From: Stenotrophomonas sp. 364
GTDB taxonomy: Bacteria > Pseudomonadota > Gammaproteobacteria > Xanthomonadales > Xanthomonadaceae
Assembly: GCF_009832905.1 (NCBI RefSeq)
Contig: NZ_CP047135.1
Coordinates: 2,148,001 to 2,212,000 of the forward strand
Length of the DNA: 64,000 bases
Direction: 5' to 3'
Shown: positions 43,197 through 52,399 of the stretch, piece by piece
How the letters are laid out: each line of letters starts with the position of its first letter
How positions within the stretch are numbered: position 1 is the first letter of the stretch
Made by a program: the position numbers and the translations under genes
The notes under the pieces: model-generated
What the model was told of the DNA's origin: nothing
What the model saw: the letters and a program-made list of their open reading frames with translations, nothing else
Databases searched by the model: none

Positions 43197-44288
43197 TCAT
43201 TGCAGTGTATGGATGCCGTAGGTGGTGTCCGACCGCGGGCCGTCGGCGGCGCGCGAGCACATGTAACTGTCCCAGCCCAGCCGCGCGCCGACGCCGGCAC
43301 CCAGCCCGGCGCCGCGCACGTCTTCCTGGCGCAGCACCAACCGCACTTCGTATTCCAGCGTGCCGCCGGTCAGCAGCGACAGCCACTTGGCCAGCGCCTG
43401 CTCGGCGCTGCCGCCGGGCAGGAAATCATCGAACTGCTCCCGTCGCAGCGGGCCGATGCTCAGGCGCATGCGCAGGTCGCGTTGCCAGACCCGGTCGCCG
43501 GCCAGCGCACTGGCGCCGAGCGTGGCGTTGGCCTGGCCCAGGCGCGTGGACTGTCCGGCCGGCACCCGGTACCAGGCGCCCACGAACTGCTCCAGCGCCA
43601 ACGGCACCAGGAAGTAGTCCGCCAGCACCCGCTGCATCAGCGCCGCCGACACCGGGCGTTGCCGCACGGCCCCTGCGTAATAGGCAAACGCCTGGTCGAA
43701 CACGTCGCCGTGCCCATCCACCAGGCGGTCGCGCAGTTCGTTCATGCCCATGCCGAACAGCGACATGATCAGCGGCAGGAAGCGCTCGCGCCGGTCGATC
43801 TCATACTGCAGGGCCAACCGGTGCTTCTTCCAGGCCGCGTAATGCAGCGACACCGCACGCGTGGAGAAGATGTCCAGGAACGCGCGTGCGGTGCGGTCGC
43901 GGTCGTACAGCTCGCGGATCTGCAGGGTTTCGGTGTAGTGCAGCGGCAACGCGCCGGAGGTGCCCAGCAAGCCCATGAAGTGCGGGGTCAGGTGCACCTC
44001 GGCCAGGGTCTCGTGCTCGAGCGCGTGGTCGATCGCCGCGGCGTCTTCCAGCTTGTCGCCCTTGAGCGAGTACGCCACGCATTCCGAGCTCAACTCGGTG
44101 GCCGGGAAACCCAGCGACAACGGGTTGCGGAACCGCACCCGCATGGGCACGGCCTGGCCTGCCTTCACGCCCTGGCGCTGGAACACCTGCTCCAACAACC
44201 GCGCCGCCTGGAAGAACTCGAAGCGGTGCGGTTCGGCGAGCAGTTGCTGGGCTACGCCAGGATCGATTCGCCGCTTCGCGCCGGGCAT
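43197..44288 (-). CDS. tssG: T6SS baseplate protein TssG
   Basis: 363 aa. The family start is clear: RFEFFQAARLLEQVFQRQG with VRFRNPLSLGFPATEL. MGLLGTSGALPLHYTETLQ, RAFLDIFSTRAVSLHYAAWKKH and FVGAWYRVPAGQSTRLGQAN follow, as in ImpH/VasB. It forms the baseplate wedge with TssE, TssF and TssK. The first 37 bases overlap the end of tssF, so the two are translationally coupled. Confidence 0.95.
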   Translation of the reverse strand: MPGAKRRIDPGVAQQLLAEPHRFEFFQAARLLEQVFQRQGVKAGQAVPMRVRFRNPLSLGFPATELSSECVAYSLKGDKLEDAAAIDHALEHETLAEVHLTPHFMGLLGTSGALPLHYTETLQIRELYDRDRTARAFLDIFSTRAVSLHYAAWKKHRLALQYEIDRRERFLPLIMSLFGMGMNELRDRLVDGHGDVFDQAFAYYAGAVRQRPVSAALMQRVLADYFLVPLALEQFVGAWYRVPAGQSTRLGQANATLGASALAGDRVWQRDLRMRLSIGPLRREQFDDFLPGGSAEQALAKWLSLLTGGTLEYEVRLVLRQEDVRGAGLGAGVGARLGWDSYMCSRAADGPRSDTTYGIHTLQ

Positions 44289-46087
44289 CGGACGATCTCC
44301 TCACCGCTGTCGCTGGACACCAGCACCAGCCGGGTGAAACTGTTGGCATGCACGTACAGTGCAAAGAAGTGATCCATGACCTGGGCGAACGCGGCAATGC
44401 CGGCGCCCACGAAATGATTCTCGTTGATGGTCAGGCGGATCTCCAGCCCGCGTACGACCGAAGCAAACTGCTTGCCGGACATCCAGCTGGTCACCGGGTG
44501 CTGCTCCAATGCCAGGATGCCGTCGATCTGCCGGGCCGACACGTTGTTGCCGGACAGGTCGTACAGCCGCAGCATCTCCTTCAGCGCGGTCAGCCCGCTG
44601 CCGGTCAGCGACAACTGGTTCAACGACAGGTGCGAAATCAGCCGCCATTGGGCGTTCTTGCCCTGGCGGAAACGCAACGGCCGGGTCGGTTTACGCAGCA
44701 GGCTGATCGCCCGCGCGGGCGTACCGCCTTCCAGGGTAAGATCGCCGCCGGCCACGCCATGGGCAAGGTGGCTGGGCAGGTCCCGGTTGCTGCAGGTCAG
44801 CTCCAGGCTGACCGTATCGGTCTGCGGCAGGGTCGGGTTGAAGGCCAGGTCGACGAAGCTGATCTCGGTTTCAAAGCCCGGGCTCTGCCGCGCGATGTCC
44901 TCGTCGCGGCGCGACACCCAGTACTGCCCCGTGCGGTCCGGATCTTCGCCATGGTGCAGGGAATAGAATGGACGGAAGGCCTGGATAACCTCGCCTTGCG
45001 GCGTCTGCCGGATGCGATGGACCGAGTCGATCGAATGCACCTCATAGGCAAACGCACGCCGCGCATCGGCCAGCACCGCGTAGCTGACCGTACGATGGGT
45101 CACGCGGATCGGCTCGCCGGGCTGGGTGAACAGGTTGACGATCGGCGTGCAGCCCAGGCGGACGTTGCTGGCGCTCAGGTCTTCCAGGACCAGCTGGTTG
45201 CCACGCTCGGGGGCGCTGGCCTGCAGGATCAGGTGCAGGGTGAAGCTGCGGCTGGCTCCGGCGGTAACCGGCTTGAGCAGCAGGTCGACGAAGCCGAACT
45301 TTTCCGGGTAGGCAAACAGCTCGGTCAGCAGGCGATAGGCCGGGTGCGAGCGCGCGGGGAAGTCGACCAGCGATTCGTTCTCGCTGAAGCCGACCTGGCG
45401 CAGCGGCACCTCGTCCAGGCGGCGCCAGCGGCCGCTGTTGTCGGCCTCCACGTAGGCCACCTTGACCCCGAGCGCCAGCGCATCGCGCAGCGACGCGCGC
45501 AGCGAGGGCTCACCGTCCAGGAACAGGCGCAGGGCGTCGGTGCCCAGCGTGTCGAAGCTGGCCTGGTCGGACACCAGGCGGAAACTGAGCGACACCTGCG
45601 CGCCGCTGCCGGCCGGCAGGCTGGTGGCCATCGGCGCTTCGGCCACGCCCCGGTACACCGCCGACTGCACCGCGATCGGTGCCAGAACCACGTCGAAGGC
45701 GGTGCGGAAGCGGCAGGACACGCCGCGCACCGGGCGCGACTGCAGGGCCGTGCCGCGCGCCACGGTGATCGGCGCGCTTAACTTGGACGACACCCCGTCC
45801 ATGTCGAAATGGGCGATCGAGCACGACGGGAACGGCCGCAGGTAGTGCGGATACAGGACGTCCAGCAGGGCGTCGGTGAATTCGGGGTAATCGTCTTCGA
45901 TGCGCTTGGAAACGCGTGCGCTGAGCAGCGCGAAGGCTTCGATCAGGCGCTCGACGTGCGGGTCCTGGCTGCCTTCAGCATTGAGCTGCAGGCGGCCGGC
46001 AATCTTGGGGTAGCGGTCGGCGAACTCGCGGCCATAGCGGCGCAGGTAAGCCAGCTCGCGTTCGTAATAGGGCAGCAGATCCTGCAT
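44252..46087 (-). CDS. tssF: T6SS baseplate protein TssF
   Basis: 611 aa from the ATG at 46087 (MQDLLPYYERELAYLRRYG), one base after the tssE stop. A longer frame to 46243 lies inside tssE and was rejected. Family landmarks are FADRYPKIAGRLQL, DPHVERLIEAFALLSARVSK, DDYPEFTDALLDVLYPHYLRP and, near the C-terminus, LTINENHFVGAGIAAFAQVM and LVSSDSGEEIVRCPARSG. It is the largest wedge subunit and contacts TssG and the VgrG hub. Confidence 0.95.
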   Translation of the reverse strand: MQDLLPYYERELAYLRRYGREFADRYPKIAGRLQLNAEGSQDPHVERLIEAFALLSARVSKRIEDDYPEFTDALLDVLYPHYLRPFPSCSIAHFDMDGVSSKLSAPITVARGTALQSRPVRGVSCRFRTAFDVVLAPIAVQSAVYRGVAEAPMATSLPAGSGAQVSLSFRLVSDQASFDTLGTDALRLFLDGEPSLRASLRDALALGVKVAYVEADNSGRWRRLDEVPLRQVGFSENESLVDFPARSHPAYRLLTELFAYPEKFGFVDLLLKPVTAGASRSFTLHLILQASAPERGNQLVLEDLSASNVRLGCTPIVNLFTQPGEPIRVTHRTVSYAVLADARRAFAYEVHSIDSVHRIRQTPQGEVIQAFRPFYSLHHGEDPDRTGQYWVSRRDEDIARQSPGFETEISFVDLAFNPTLPQTDTVSLELTCSNRDLPSHLAHGVAGGDLTLEGGTPARAISLLRKPTRPLRFRQGKNAQWRLISHLSLNQLSLTGSGLTALKEMLRLYDLSGNNVSARQIDGILALEQHPVTSWMSGKQFASVVRGLEIRLTINENHFVGAGIAAFAQVMDHFFALYVHANSFTRLVLVSSDSGEEIVRCPARSGESILA

Positions 46088-46088
46088 G

Positions 46089-46580
46089 TCAGCTGGTCGC
46101 CTGCTGGCGACGCGTGCGGCTGACCTGGTACTGCAGGGTCGACGGCTGCAGCATCGCATCGAAACTGACCGGCTCGCGGGCCGGCTCGAGGTCGAGCAAT
46201 GCGCTGATGGTGAAGTGCAGGCCGCCCCCGAACTGCGAGCCAACCTCCAGGCTGACGCCCACGTTCTTCAAACGGCGCTCATGCCGGGCCACGGCCTGCT
46301 CCAGCGAGCGACAGATGGCGGCACGGTCATAGGCGTTGGCCAGGCTCATCGCGGAAAAATCCGCCAGGCCGTAGGTGAGCAGCGATTGTTTGCAGTTCGG
46401 GAATTCGGCCATGTCTTCTTCCTGGAACGCTGCTCGGGAATTGAGCAGGCCTTCCAGGTCGCGGGCGATTGATTCCTTGTACTGGTCCAGCGATATGGAC
46501 TTGAACACATGCCCTCCCCCATTGGACTTGGGGGCATCGTCAAACAGTTTCTCGAGCAAGCTGGGTTCGAGTCCCTTCAT
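46089..46580 (-). CDS. tssE: T6SS baseplate protein TssE (gp25-like)
   Basis: 163 aa. The gp25-like core includes SIARDLEGLLNSRAAFQEED, FPNCKQSLLTYGLADFSAM and the conserved region near ICRSLEQAVARHERRLKNVG. It links baseplate and sheath and starts sheath polymerisation. The gene is followed one base later by tssF and preceded, across 139 bp holding a hairpin, by hcp. Confidence 0.93.
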   Translation of the reverse strand: MKGLEPSLLEKLFDDAPKSNGGGHVFKSISLDQYKESIARDLEGLLNSRAAFQEEDMAEFPNCKQSLLTYGLADFSAMSLANAYDRAAICRSLEQAVARHERRLKNVGVSLEVGSQFGGGLHFTISALLDLEPAREPVSFDAMLQPSTLQYQVSRTRRQQATS

Positions 46581-46680
46581 TGGTCATTCCGGTCTGTCTG
46601 CGTCCCTGCATCATGCAGAGGGGCAACACGCGCTGCGGCCGTTCCTGGCCACTCCCGATGTACTGCCAGGTGATTTCAGA

Positions 46681-46709
46681 CTGCGATGGCGCACAAGGCG
46701 CCATCGCAG
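46681..46709 (-). terminator. Strong hairpin downstream of hcp
   Basis: Perfect 12-bp stem (CTGCGATGGCGC / GCGCCATCGCAG) with a 5-nt loop, 10 bp after the hcp stop. On the minus strand it is followed by TCTGAAATC, not a T run. It probably attenuates read-through into tssE and protects the hcp 3' end, giving Hcp higher levels than the baseplate proteins. Confidence 0.55.
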
Positions 46710-46719
46710 CGACACTACA

Positions 46720-47217
46720 TCAAACGGCGTAGTTCGGAATGTTCTTGGTTGCACTCCACTGCGCCACGGCCTTGCCACCAACGCCGCCTTCCGGCTTCTG
46801 CTGCTGGTAGGTCCACTTGATCGCACCAAAGCTCAACTGAATCACTTCCTGCGGCATCCCCTCGGAATCAACCGTGGTGGTGACGCGGTGAACCAGGACG
46901 TTCAGCAGCTCGACCGTGTAGTAATTGATCGCGTTGCCGTCCTTGTCAGCGCGCATGAATTCAATGCGAGCCTTCGGGAAGGTGGTGCCATTGCTGGCCG
47001 CCTGGTTCAGGGCAGTGGTGGCGAGATCGATCGTCTTGGTGATTTCGATCGGCGACAGATTCACACGAGCTGCGGTGGTGCCACCCGAGGTCGACGCGGT
47101 GGCCGAACGCGGCTGCAGCAGATCCTGCGAGAAGGACTGGATTTCAATCCAATCCTTGTGCTTGTCGTCGTGGGACTCGCCCTTGATGGTGTCGATAGAG
47201 AGGAAAGCGTGCTGCAT
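46720..47217 (-). CDS. hcp: T6SS tube protein Hcp (TssD)
   Basis: 165 aa, normal length for Hcp. Landmarks are MQHAFLSIDTIKGESHDDKH, WIEIQSFSQDLLQP, the VNLSPIEITKTIDLATTAL stretch, and the C-terminal QEVIQLSFGAIKWTYQQQ. Hexamers stack into the inner tube ejected with the spike, and small effectors can travel in the lumen. AGGAG lies eight bases before the ATG. A 140-bp gap before it and a strong hairpin after it suggest separate control of its level inside the tssBC operon. Confidence 0.96.
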   Translation of the reverse strand: MQHAFLSIDTIKGESHDDKHKDWIEIQSFSQDLLQPRSATASTSGGTTAARVNLSPIEITKTIDLATTALNQAASNGTTFPKARIEFMRADKDGNAINYYTVELLNVLVHRVTTTVDSEGMPQEVIQLSFGAIKWTYQQQKPEGGVGGKAVAQWSATKNIPNYAV

Positions 47218-47357
47218 ATCTGGTCTCCTAAGTTCCGGTCTTCCGTGAGATTGGGTGCCGGGATCGCTCCCGGCGGTTCAGGGGGGTTTAACCCTCTTGG
47301 AAAAACGTCGCTGCAATCAGGGCATCCGCCCCTTGGCGCTACAGCAACATCAATGCG

Positions 47358-48851
47358 TTACGACTTTTTTGCAGTTGCCGGCAATTCGGCAACCAATCGC
47401 AACGAAACAGACAGCTCATCGAGCTGGAAATGCGGCCTGATGAAGGCCACAGCGCGGTAGACACCAGGTTTCCCCGGCACTTCCGAAACGTTCACAGCGG
47501 CTTCGCGCAGCGGGTACTGGGCCTTGGCTTCCTGGGAGGCGTTGTCGTCCAGCAGTACGTACTGCGAGATCCAACGGTTCAGGAACTCCTCGACATTGCC
47601 TGCCGAAGCGAAGCTGCCAATCTTCTCGCGCATCATCGCCTTCAGGTAATGGGCGATACGCGAGACGGCGAACATGTACTGCAACTGGGCAGACAGGATC
47701 GCATTGGCATTGGCCGAATCGGTGTTGTACTTCTTCGGCTTCTGTGCCGACTGGGCGCCGAAGAACGCGGCGTAGTCGGTATTCTTGCAGTGGACCAGCG
47801 GAATGAAACCGAGGTCACTGAGTTCTTTTTCGCGACGATCGGTGATCGCCACTTCGGTCGGGCACTTCAGTGCCACTTCACCGTCGTCGGTGCGGAAGGT
47901 ATGGGTGGGCAGGTCCTCGACCAGGCCACCGCCTTCAACGCCGCGGATGGCCGCACACCAGCCGTAATCCTCGAACGCGTGGGTGAGACGCGCGGCCATG
48001 GCATAGGCGGTGTTGCACCACAGGAACTTGCTGTGGTCGGCGGCTTCCACTTCCTCGACGAAGTTGAAGCCTTCGACCGTGGTTCCGTCCTTCGGGTTGT
48101 ACGGCAAGCGACCCAGGAAGCGCGGCAGGGTCAGGCCCACGTAACGGCTGTCCTCGCTTTCACGGAACGACTTCCACTTGGCGTATTCGACCGTGTCGAA
48201 GATCTTCGCCATGTCGCGCGGCTTGCCCAGGTCGGTGAAGGTCTCCAGGCCGAACATGCCCTCGGACGCAGCCGAAATGAACGGCGCATGGGCGGCAGCG
48301 GCCACGTGCGACATCTGCTCGACGAAGTACATGTCTTCCGGCTGGCGGCCGATGAAATAGTCACCGACCAGCGCACCGAACGGCGCACCACCGAAGGTGC
48401 CGAATTCTTCTTCGTAGACCTTCTTGAACAGCGCGCTCTGATCGAAGTCGATCGCCGACTTGAAGTCCTTGACCAGGTCCTTCTTTGGCGCGTTGAAGAC
48501 CTTGATCTTCATGTTCGGGCCGGTGGAGGTCTGCTGGCACAGGTAATGCAGGCCGCGCCAGGTGCTTTCCAGCTGCTGGAACTGCGGGGCATGCATGACC
48601 GCGCTGAGCTGCTCGGAGATGATCCGGTCAATCTCGGCGATGCGCGCATCCAGGGTCAGGTTGAGGTTGTCGGACACCACCACGGTGCCTTCCAACACTT
48701 CCCTGGCCAGCTCGGAAATGATGTCCTTGGCACGCTGGTGCTCGGTCTCGGACTTGGCGACCTTGCTCTTCTCGACGATCTGGTCGAGCAGGCCGATTTC
48801 CTCGACGGCTGCGGCCGACTGTTCGGCTACACCGGTAGCTTCTGCTGCCAT
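47358..48851 (-). CDS. tssC: T6SS sheath large subunit TssC
   Basis: 497 aa. Landmarks are IDRIISEQLSAVMHAPQFQQ, LESTWRGLHYL, FGALVGDYFIGRQPEDM, VAAAAHAPFISAASEG and the C-terminal YPLREAAVNVSEVPGKPGVY. With TssB it forms the contractile sheath. The gene starts 3 bp after the tssB stop with GGAGC upstream. The product sequence is complete with no visible disruption. Confidence 0.96.
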   Translation of the reverse strand: MAAEATGVAEQSAAAVEEIGLLDQIVEKSKVAKSETEHQRAKDIISELAREVLEGTVVVSDNLNLTLDARIAEIDRIISEQLSAVMHAPQFQQLESTWRGLHYLCQQTSTGPNMKIKVFNAPKKDLVKDFKSAIDFDQSALFKKVYEEEFGTFGGAPFGALVGDYFIGRQPEDMYFVEQMSHVAAAAHAPFISAASEGMFGLETFTDLGKPRDMAKIFDTVEYAKWKSFRESEDSRYVGLTLPRFLGRLPYNPKDGTTVEGFNFVEEVEAADHSKFLWCNTAYAMAARLTHAFEDYGWCAAIRGVEGGGLVEDLPTHTFRTDDGEVALKCPTEVAITDRREKELSDLGFIPLVHCKNTDYAAFFGAQSAQKPKKYNTDSANANAILSAQLQYMFAVSRIAHYLKAMMREKIGSFASAGNVEEFLNRWISQYVLLDDNASQEAKAQYPLREAAVNVSEVPGKPGVYRAVAFIRPHFQLDELSVSLRLVAELPATAKKS

Positions 48852-48854
48852 GGC

Positions 48855-49355
48855 TTATTGCTCCTTGCCCGTGCCCAGCTTCTTGAGCTGTTCGGTGTTG
48901 TTCAGGACATCGGTCAGCAGGTCTTCCAGCTTCTCGTTGCCGGCCAGCTTGTTGCGCAGGTCGGCCAGCTTGGTGCGCGATTCCAGCAGCTTGCGCAGCG
49001 GTTCGATCTGGTCGACCACCGATTCGGGGCGGAAATCGTCGATCGAGTTGAACTTCAACTCGACGCCGAACTCGCCGCCGGCATCACTGATCTTGTTGGC
49101 GACGCGATAGACGGCGCGCGGAGCGACGCCTTCCATCACTTCGTCGAAATTGTCCAGGTCGACGTTGACGAACTTGCGGTCCTTGACCTTGGGCAACGGC
49201 TGTTCCGGGTTGCCGCTCAGGTCACCGAGCACGCCCACCACGAACGGCAGCTCCTTCTGTTCGATCGCATCACCCTTTTCCACGTCGTAGGTCAACTGCA
49301 CGCGCGGGGGGCGGATCTTCTGGAGCCGCTTCTGAATACTGTCCTTCTTCGCCAT
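48855..49355 (-). CDS. tssB: T6SS sheath small subunit TssB
   Basis: 166 aa. It has the family order: RPPRVQLTYDVEKGDAIEQK, LPFVVGVLGDLSG, KVKDRKFVNVDLDNFDEVM, then PRAVYRVANKI and a C-terminal helix pair (LRKLLESRTKLADLRNKL) that carries the ClpV-binding element in TssC partners. AGGAG precedes the ATG. It heads the sheath gene pair and follows the TPR lipoprotein by 36 bp. Confidence 0.95.
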   Translation of the reverse strand: MAKKDSIQKRLQKIRPPRVQLTYDVEKGDAIEQKELPFVVGVLGDLSGNPEQPLPKVKDRKFVNVDLDNFDEVMEGVAPRAVYRVANKISDAGGEFGVELKFNSIDDFRPESVVDQIEPLRKLLESRTKLADLRNKLAGNEKLEDLLTDVLNNTEQLKKLGTGKEQ

Positions 49356-49391
49356 CGGTGTCTCCTGACTGGGGGCGTTACTGCGTACGGA

Positions 49392-50015
49392 TCAGTTGCC
49401 GCCGAGGTTCTGGAAGGGATCGCCGCCGTTGGACGACGCCGGACGTGCAGCAGGCGCGGCAGCAGGTGCTGCGGCCGGTGCGGTGGTTCGACGGGTGCCC
49501 GTGCGACGGGCCGGCGTGCGCGGCTTCGGCTTGGGATCTTCAAGCACGGCATCGCCCATGGTCTTGCGCAGCGTGTCGGCCAGGGTCTTGGCTTCCTTGC
49601 GCGCGGTTTCCGATGCCAGTGCGCCGCGGCCCTGCAGGCGCGTCAGCGAGGTGTTGGCGATGCGGAAGCCAGCCACGGTGATCACGCCATCGGCGACCAG
49701 GTCGTCCGGATCGCGCTGCAGCACTTCTTCGGCGGCAACGATGGCGCGCGCGTACTGGCCCTGATCGAACTGCAGCTGCGCGATGCGCACCCACGGTTCC
49801 TTGCGGGTCGGATCGGCGCGTGCGGCGTCTTCAAAACTCTTGATGGCGGCTTCGGAACCCACCGTGGTGACCTGCGTCTCCGCCGTGGTCATCGTTGCAT
49901 CGTACGGAGGGACCGCGCCCTTCTTCGGCGCCGACGAACAGGCCGCCAGACCGGACAGCAGTGCCATTGCCAACAACGGCCGATAGACAGCCTTCCCCAT
50001 TACCTTCACTTTCAT
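49392..50015 (-). CDS. TPR-containing lipoprotein at head of the tssB operon
   Basis: 207 aa. The lipobox GLAAC places the lipidated Cys at 26. Residues about 55-110 form one or two TPR-like helical repeats (AIKSFEDAARADPTRKEPWV, AQLQFDQGQYARAIVAAEEV). The C-terminus is Pro/Ala/Arg-rich. It is the first gene of the tssBC/hcp/tssEFGH operon and is divergent from tssJ. Lipidation suggests outer-membrane placement, where it could help TssJ or the membrane complex. I do not know a family name. Confidence 0.7.
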   Translation of the reverse strand: MKVKVMGKAVYRPLLAMALLSGLAACSSAPKKGAVPPYDATMTTAETQVTTVGSEAAIKSFEDAARADPTRKEPWVRIAQLQFDQGQYARAIVAAEEVLQRDPDDLVADGVITVAGFRIANTSLTRLQGRGALASETARKEAKTLADTLRKTMGDAVLEDPKPKPRTPARRTGTRRTTAPAAAPAAAPAARPASSNGGDPFQNLGGN

Positions 50016-50099
50016 GCCAATCCCTCATGGAAACTTCTAAAGGTGAGTCCGGTCCCCGCCGATACAACACACGGGATTCCCTTCCCTAACCGTCGCAAG

Positions 50100-50129
50100 T
50101 GTACAACTGCAAATACGCAGGGGTATAGT
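50100..50129 (+). promoter_or_regulatory. Weak candidate promoter for tssJKL
   Basis: TGTACA (50100-50105), 18-bp spacer, TATAGT (50124-50129). It lies in the 236-bp divergent region between the TPR lipoprotein operon and tssJ and would give a leader of about 115 nt. Only the -10 box is convincing. Confidence 0.3.
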
Positions 50130-50251
50130 GAAGCGCATAGCGTGTTTCAATGCAACGTTGCTGTTTTTCACACCGTCTTCCGCGATCTTGACGTACACGC
50201 GGCTTCGCAACGCCCCGCTGATCACCACCCCCATCCTCCGTCCGAGAATGC

Positions 50252-50878
50252 ATGAAACCCCTCATGAGCCGAAATTTCTGGTTAGGGCGCCACACTGTTA
50301 TATGTCTTGTCACGGCGATGTCATTGTCCTTGTCCGGCTGCGCGAGCGGCGGACTGGGAAAGGCCATGGACAAGACGCTGCAGGCGGTCGGGATCCGTGA
50401 TGCCCAACCGGAGGCCCCGCCGGTCGTTCCCCTGCGACTGCTGGCTGGCATCAACCTCAACGCCGGCAATGACAAGCGCGCCACTGCCGCGGTAGTGAAG
50501 GTCTACCACCTGCGCAGTGCACAGCGTTTCGAGCAGGCCCCCTTCAATGCCTTCCTCGACCAGAGTGGCGAACAGGCCGCGCTGGGTGCGGACCTGCTGT
50601 CGGTCAACGAGATCGTACTGACCCCGGGCAACCGGCAGGAGCTCAAGGAACAACTGAGTGAAGGCACCGCGGTGCTGGGTGTGGTTGCCCTGTTCCGCGC
50701 GCCGGCTGAAGGCCGCTGGCGGTTCGCGTTCGACAGCAAGCACAAGAACCTGGCCAACGAAGGTATTACGGTCGGAATCCATGCCTGCGCACTGACCACT
50801 GACAGCCAGGCCCTGGTCACGCGCGTGTCAGGGGACCCGGGCAGTCTCGCTTCCGTGCGCTGCGTCTCTCCTCGTTGA
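50252..50878 (+). CDS. tssJ: T6SS outer-membrane lipoprotein TssJ
   Basis: 208 aa. The lipobox LSLSGC gives lipidated Cys30 when the ATG at 50252 is used; an ATG at 50264 is also possible. The mature domain has the transthyretin-like TssJ pattern: PPVVPLRLLAGINLNAGNDK, VVKVYHLRSAQRFEQAPFNA, SVNEIVLTPGNRQELKEQL and VGVVALFRAPAEGRWRF. TssJ holds the C-terminal periplasmic part of TssM at the outer membrane. The gene starts the plus-strand operon with tssK and tssL, though 168 bp separate it from tssK. Confidence 0.92.
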   Translation: MKPLMSRNFWLGRHTVICLVTAMSLSLSGCASGGLGKAMDKTLQAVGIRDAQPEAPPVVPLRLLAGINLNAGNDKRATAAVVKVYHLRSAQRFEQAPFNAFLDQSGEQAALGADLLSVNEIVLTPGNRQELKEQLSEGTAVLGVVALFRAPAEGRWRFAFDSKHKNLANEGITVGIHACALTTDSQALVTRVSGDPGSLASVRCVSPR

Positions 50879-50888
50879 AGATGCCTGC

Positions 50889-50904
50889 ATTCTGACGTCA
50901 GAAT
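50889..50904. promoter_or_regulatory. 16-bp perfect palindrome between tssJ and tssK, possible operator
   Basis: ATTCTGACGTCAGAAT is self-complementary over all 16 bases. It lies 10 bp after the tssJ stop and about 140 bp before tssK, a few bases upstream of a TAGTAT hexamer. It may be a dimeric regulator site for tssK or part of a transcript-end structure. Confidence 0.4.
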
Positions 50905-51046
50905 CCCGGCATGCGGTAGTATTGTTGTGTAGCCGGGCATCAAAAACGTGATGCATCTCGCACTTTCACGTTCCTGTCTTGGGACTGTGTGTGGAACCCT
51001 AGTGTGTATCGGGCGGGGTTGGCCCGAGATTTCCAAGGATTGAAAT

Positions 51047-52399
51047 GTGGCATATGTAAGCAGGATGTCCAAAGTTCTCTGGGGTGAAGGTCTGTTCCTG
51101 AGGCCCCAGCATTTCCAGCGCCAGGATGCGTATCACGAGGCGCGTCTGCAGGACCTGTCACTCACGCTGCACCCCTATGCCTGGGGCTGCCGTCGCGTGC
51201 GTTTCGATCCGCAGGCCCTCGGCAGCGGCACGCTGCGTCCGCTGGACATTTCGGCCGTGTTTCCCGATGGCGAAAGCTACGACGCACCGGTGCACGACGC
51301 ACTGCCCGACGCGCTTTCGCTGAAGGACCTGCCGCCCGGCGTGCAGTCCACGGTGATCCACCTCGCCCTGCCGTTGCTGCGCGATGACGGCGACAACTGC
51401 GCCGACGCGGAGTCCAGCCAGCTGGCGCGCTATCGCCAGATCAATCGCGGCGCCAACGACCTCTACACCGATGCGGTGGAAGCCGAACTCGGCTTCCTCG
51501 GCAAGGCGGTGAAGCTGCTGACCGACGAGAACCCGCGCGACCCCTATTCCACTGTGGCGCTGGCGCGCATCCGCCGCACGTCCACCGGAGGCTTCGAGCT
51601 CGACGACGAGTTCATTCCGCCGTGCGCGCACCTGGAAGCCTCACCGACCCTGCATCGGGAACTGCGTGGCATCCTCGATTCGCTGCAGGCCAAGGTGGAC
51701 GCGCTGTACGGCCTGCACCGCGAGCCGTCGAAGAACATCATCGAGTTCCGCTCCGGCGACATCGCCTCGTTCTGGCTGCTGCACACGATCAACTCGTCGT
51801 TCAGTTCGTTGGCGCATCTGTACCACCACCCGCAGCTGCATCCCGAACGCCTGCACCAGGAACTGCTGCGCATGGCCGGGGCGATGCTGACGTTCTCCAA
51901 TGCCTACGCGCTCAACGATCTGCCGCGCTATCTGCACGCGCAGCCCGAAGCCGGTTTCCGGCAGTTGTTCGAGATCATCCGCACGCTGCTGGACACGGTG
52001 ATTTCGGCGCGTTACTTCAAGATCGCACTCAACGAAGTCAAGCCGTCCTACCACCTGGGCCGGCTGGACTCGCAGCGCATCGATGGTGATGCCTCGTTCT
52101 ACCTGGCGGTGTCGGCCGACGTGCCGGCGCAGGAGCTGGTGCAGACGGTGCCGGTGCGCTTCAAGATCGGTGCGCCGGACGACGTGGAGAAATGCGTGCT
52201 GTCGGCCCTGCCCGGCGTCAAGCTCACCCACGCCAACCAGGTGCCGGCCGCTATCCCGGTGCGCCCGGGCAGCCACTACTTCGAACTGGATACGCGCGGC
52301 GCGCTGTATGAGCGCATGCTCAAGTCGCAGTCGCTGATGGTGTACGTGCCGTCCGGCATTGCCGACCTCAAAATGGAACTTGTTGCGGTGACCTCATGA
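51047..52399 (+). CDS. tssK: T6SS baseplate protein TssK
   Basis: 450 aa from a GTG at 51047, which has AAGGA seven bases upstream; the ATG at 51065 gives the compact MSKVLWGEGLFLRPQHFQ start but has no spaced ribosome-binding site. Landmarks are WGEGLFLRPQHFQRQD, IHLALPLLRDDGDN, and the C-terminal head VAVSADVPAQELVQTVPVRF and AAIPVRPGSHYFELD. TssK trimers join the baseplate to TssL and TssM. The stop overlaps the tssL start (ATGATGA). Confidence 0.95.
   Translation: MAYVSRMSKVLWGEGLFLRPQHFQRQDAYHEARLQDLSLTLHPYAWGCRRVRFDPQALGSGTLRPLDISAVFPDGESYDAPVHDALPDALSLKDLPPGVQSTVIHLALPLLRDDGDNCADAESSQLARYRQINRGANDLYTDAVEAELGFLGKAVKLLTDENPRDPYSTVALARIRRTSTGGFELDDEFIPPCAHLEASPTLHRELRGILDSLQAKVDALYGLHREPSKNIIEFRSGDIASFWLLHTINSSFSSLAHLYHHPQLHPERLHQELLRMAGAMLTFSNAYALNDLPRYLHAQPEAGFRQLFEIIRTLLDTVISARYFKIALNEVKPSYHLGRLDSQRIDGDASFYLAVSADVPAQELVQTVPVRFKIGAPDDVEKCVLSALPGVKLTHANQVPAAIPVRPGSHYFELDTRGALYERMLKSQSLMVYVPSGIADLKMELVAVTS

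Noticed and set aside
47430..50255. 941-codon plus-strand frame across tssC, tssB and the TPR lipoprotein
   Set aside because: Shadow frame; it crosses three well-supported genes and intergenic signals on the other strand.
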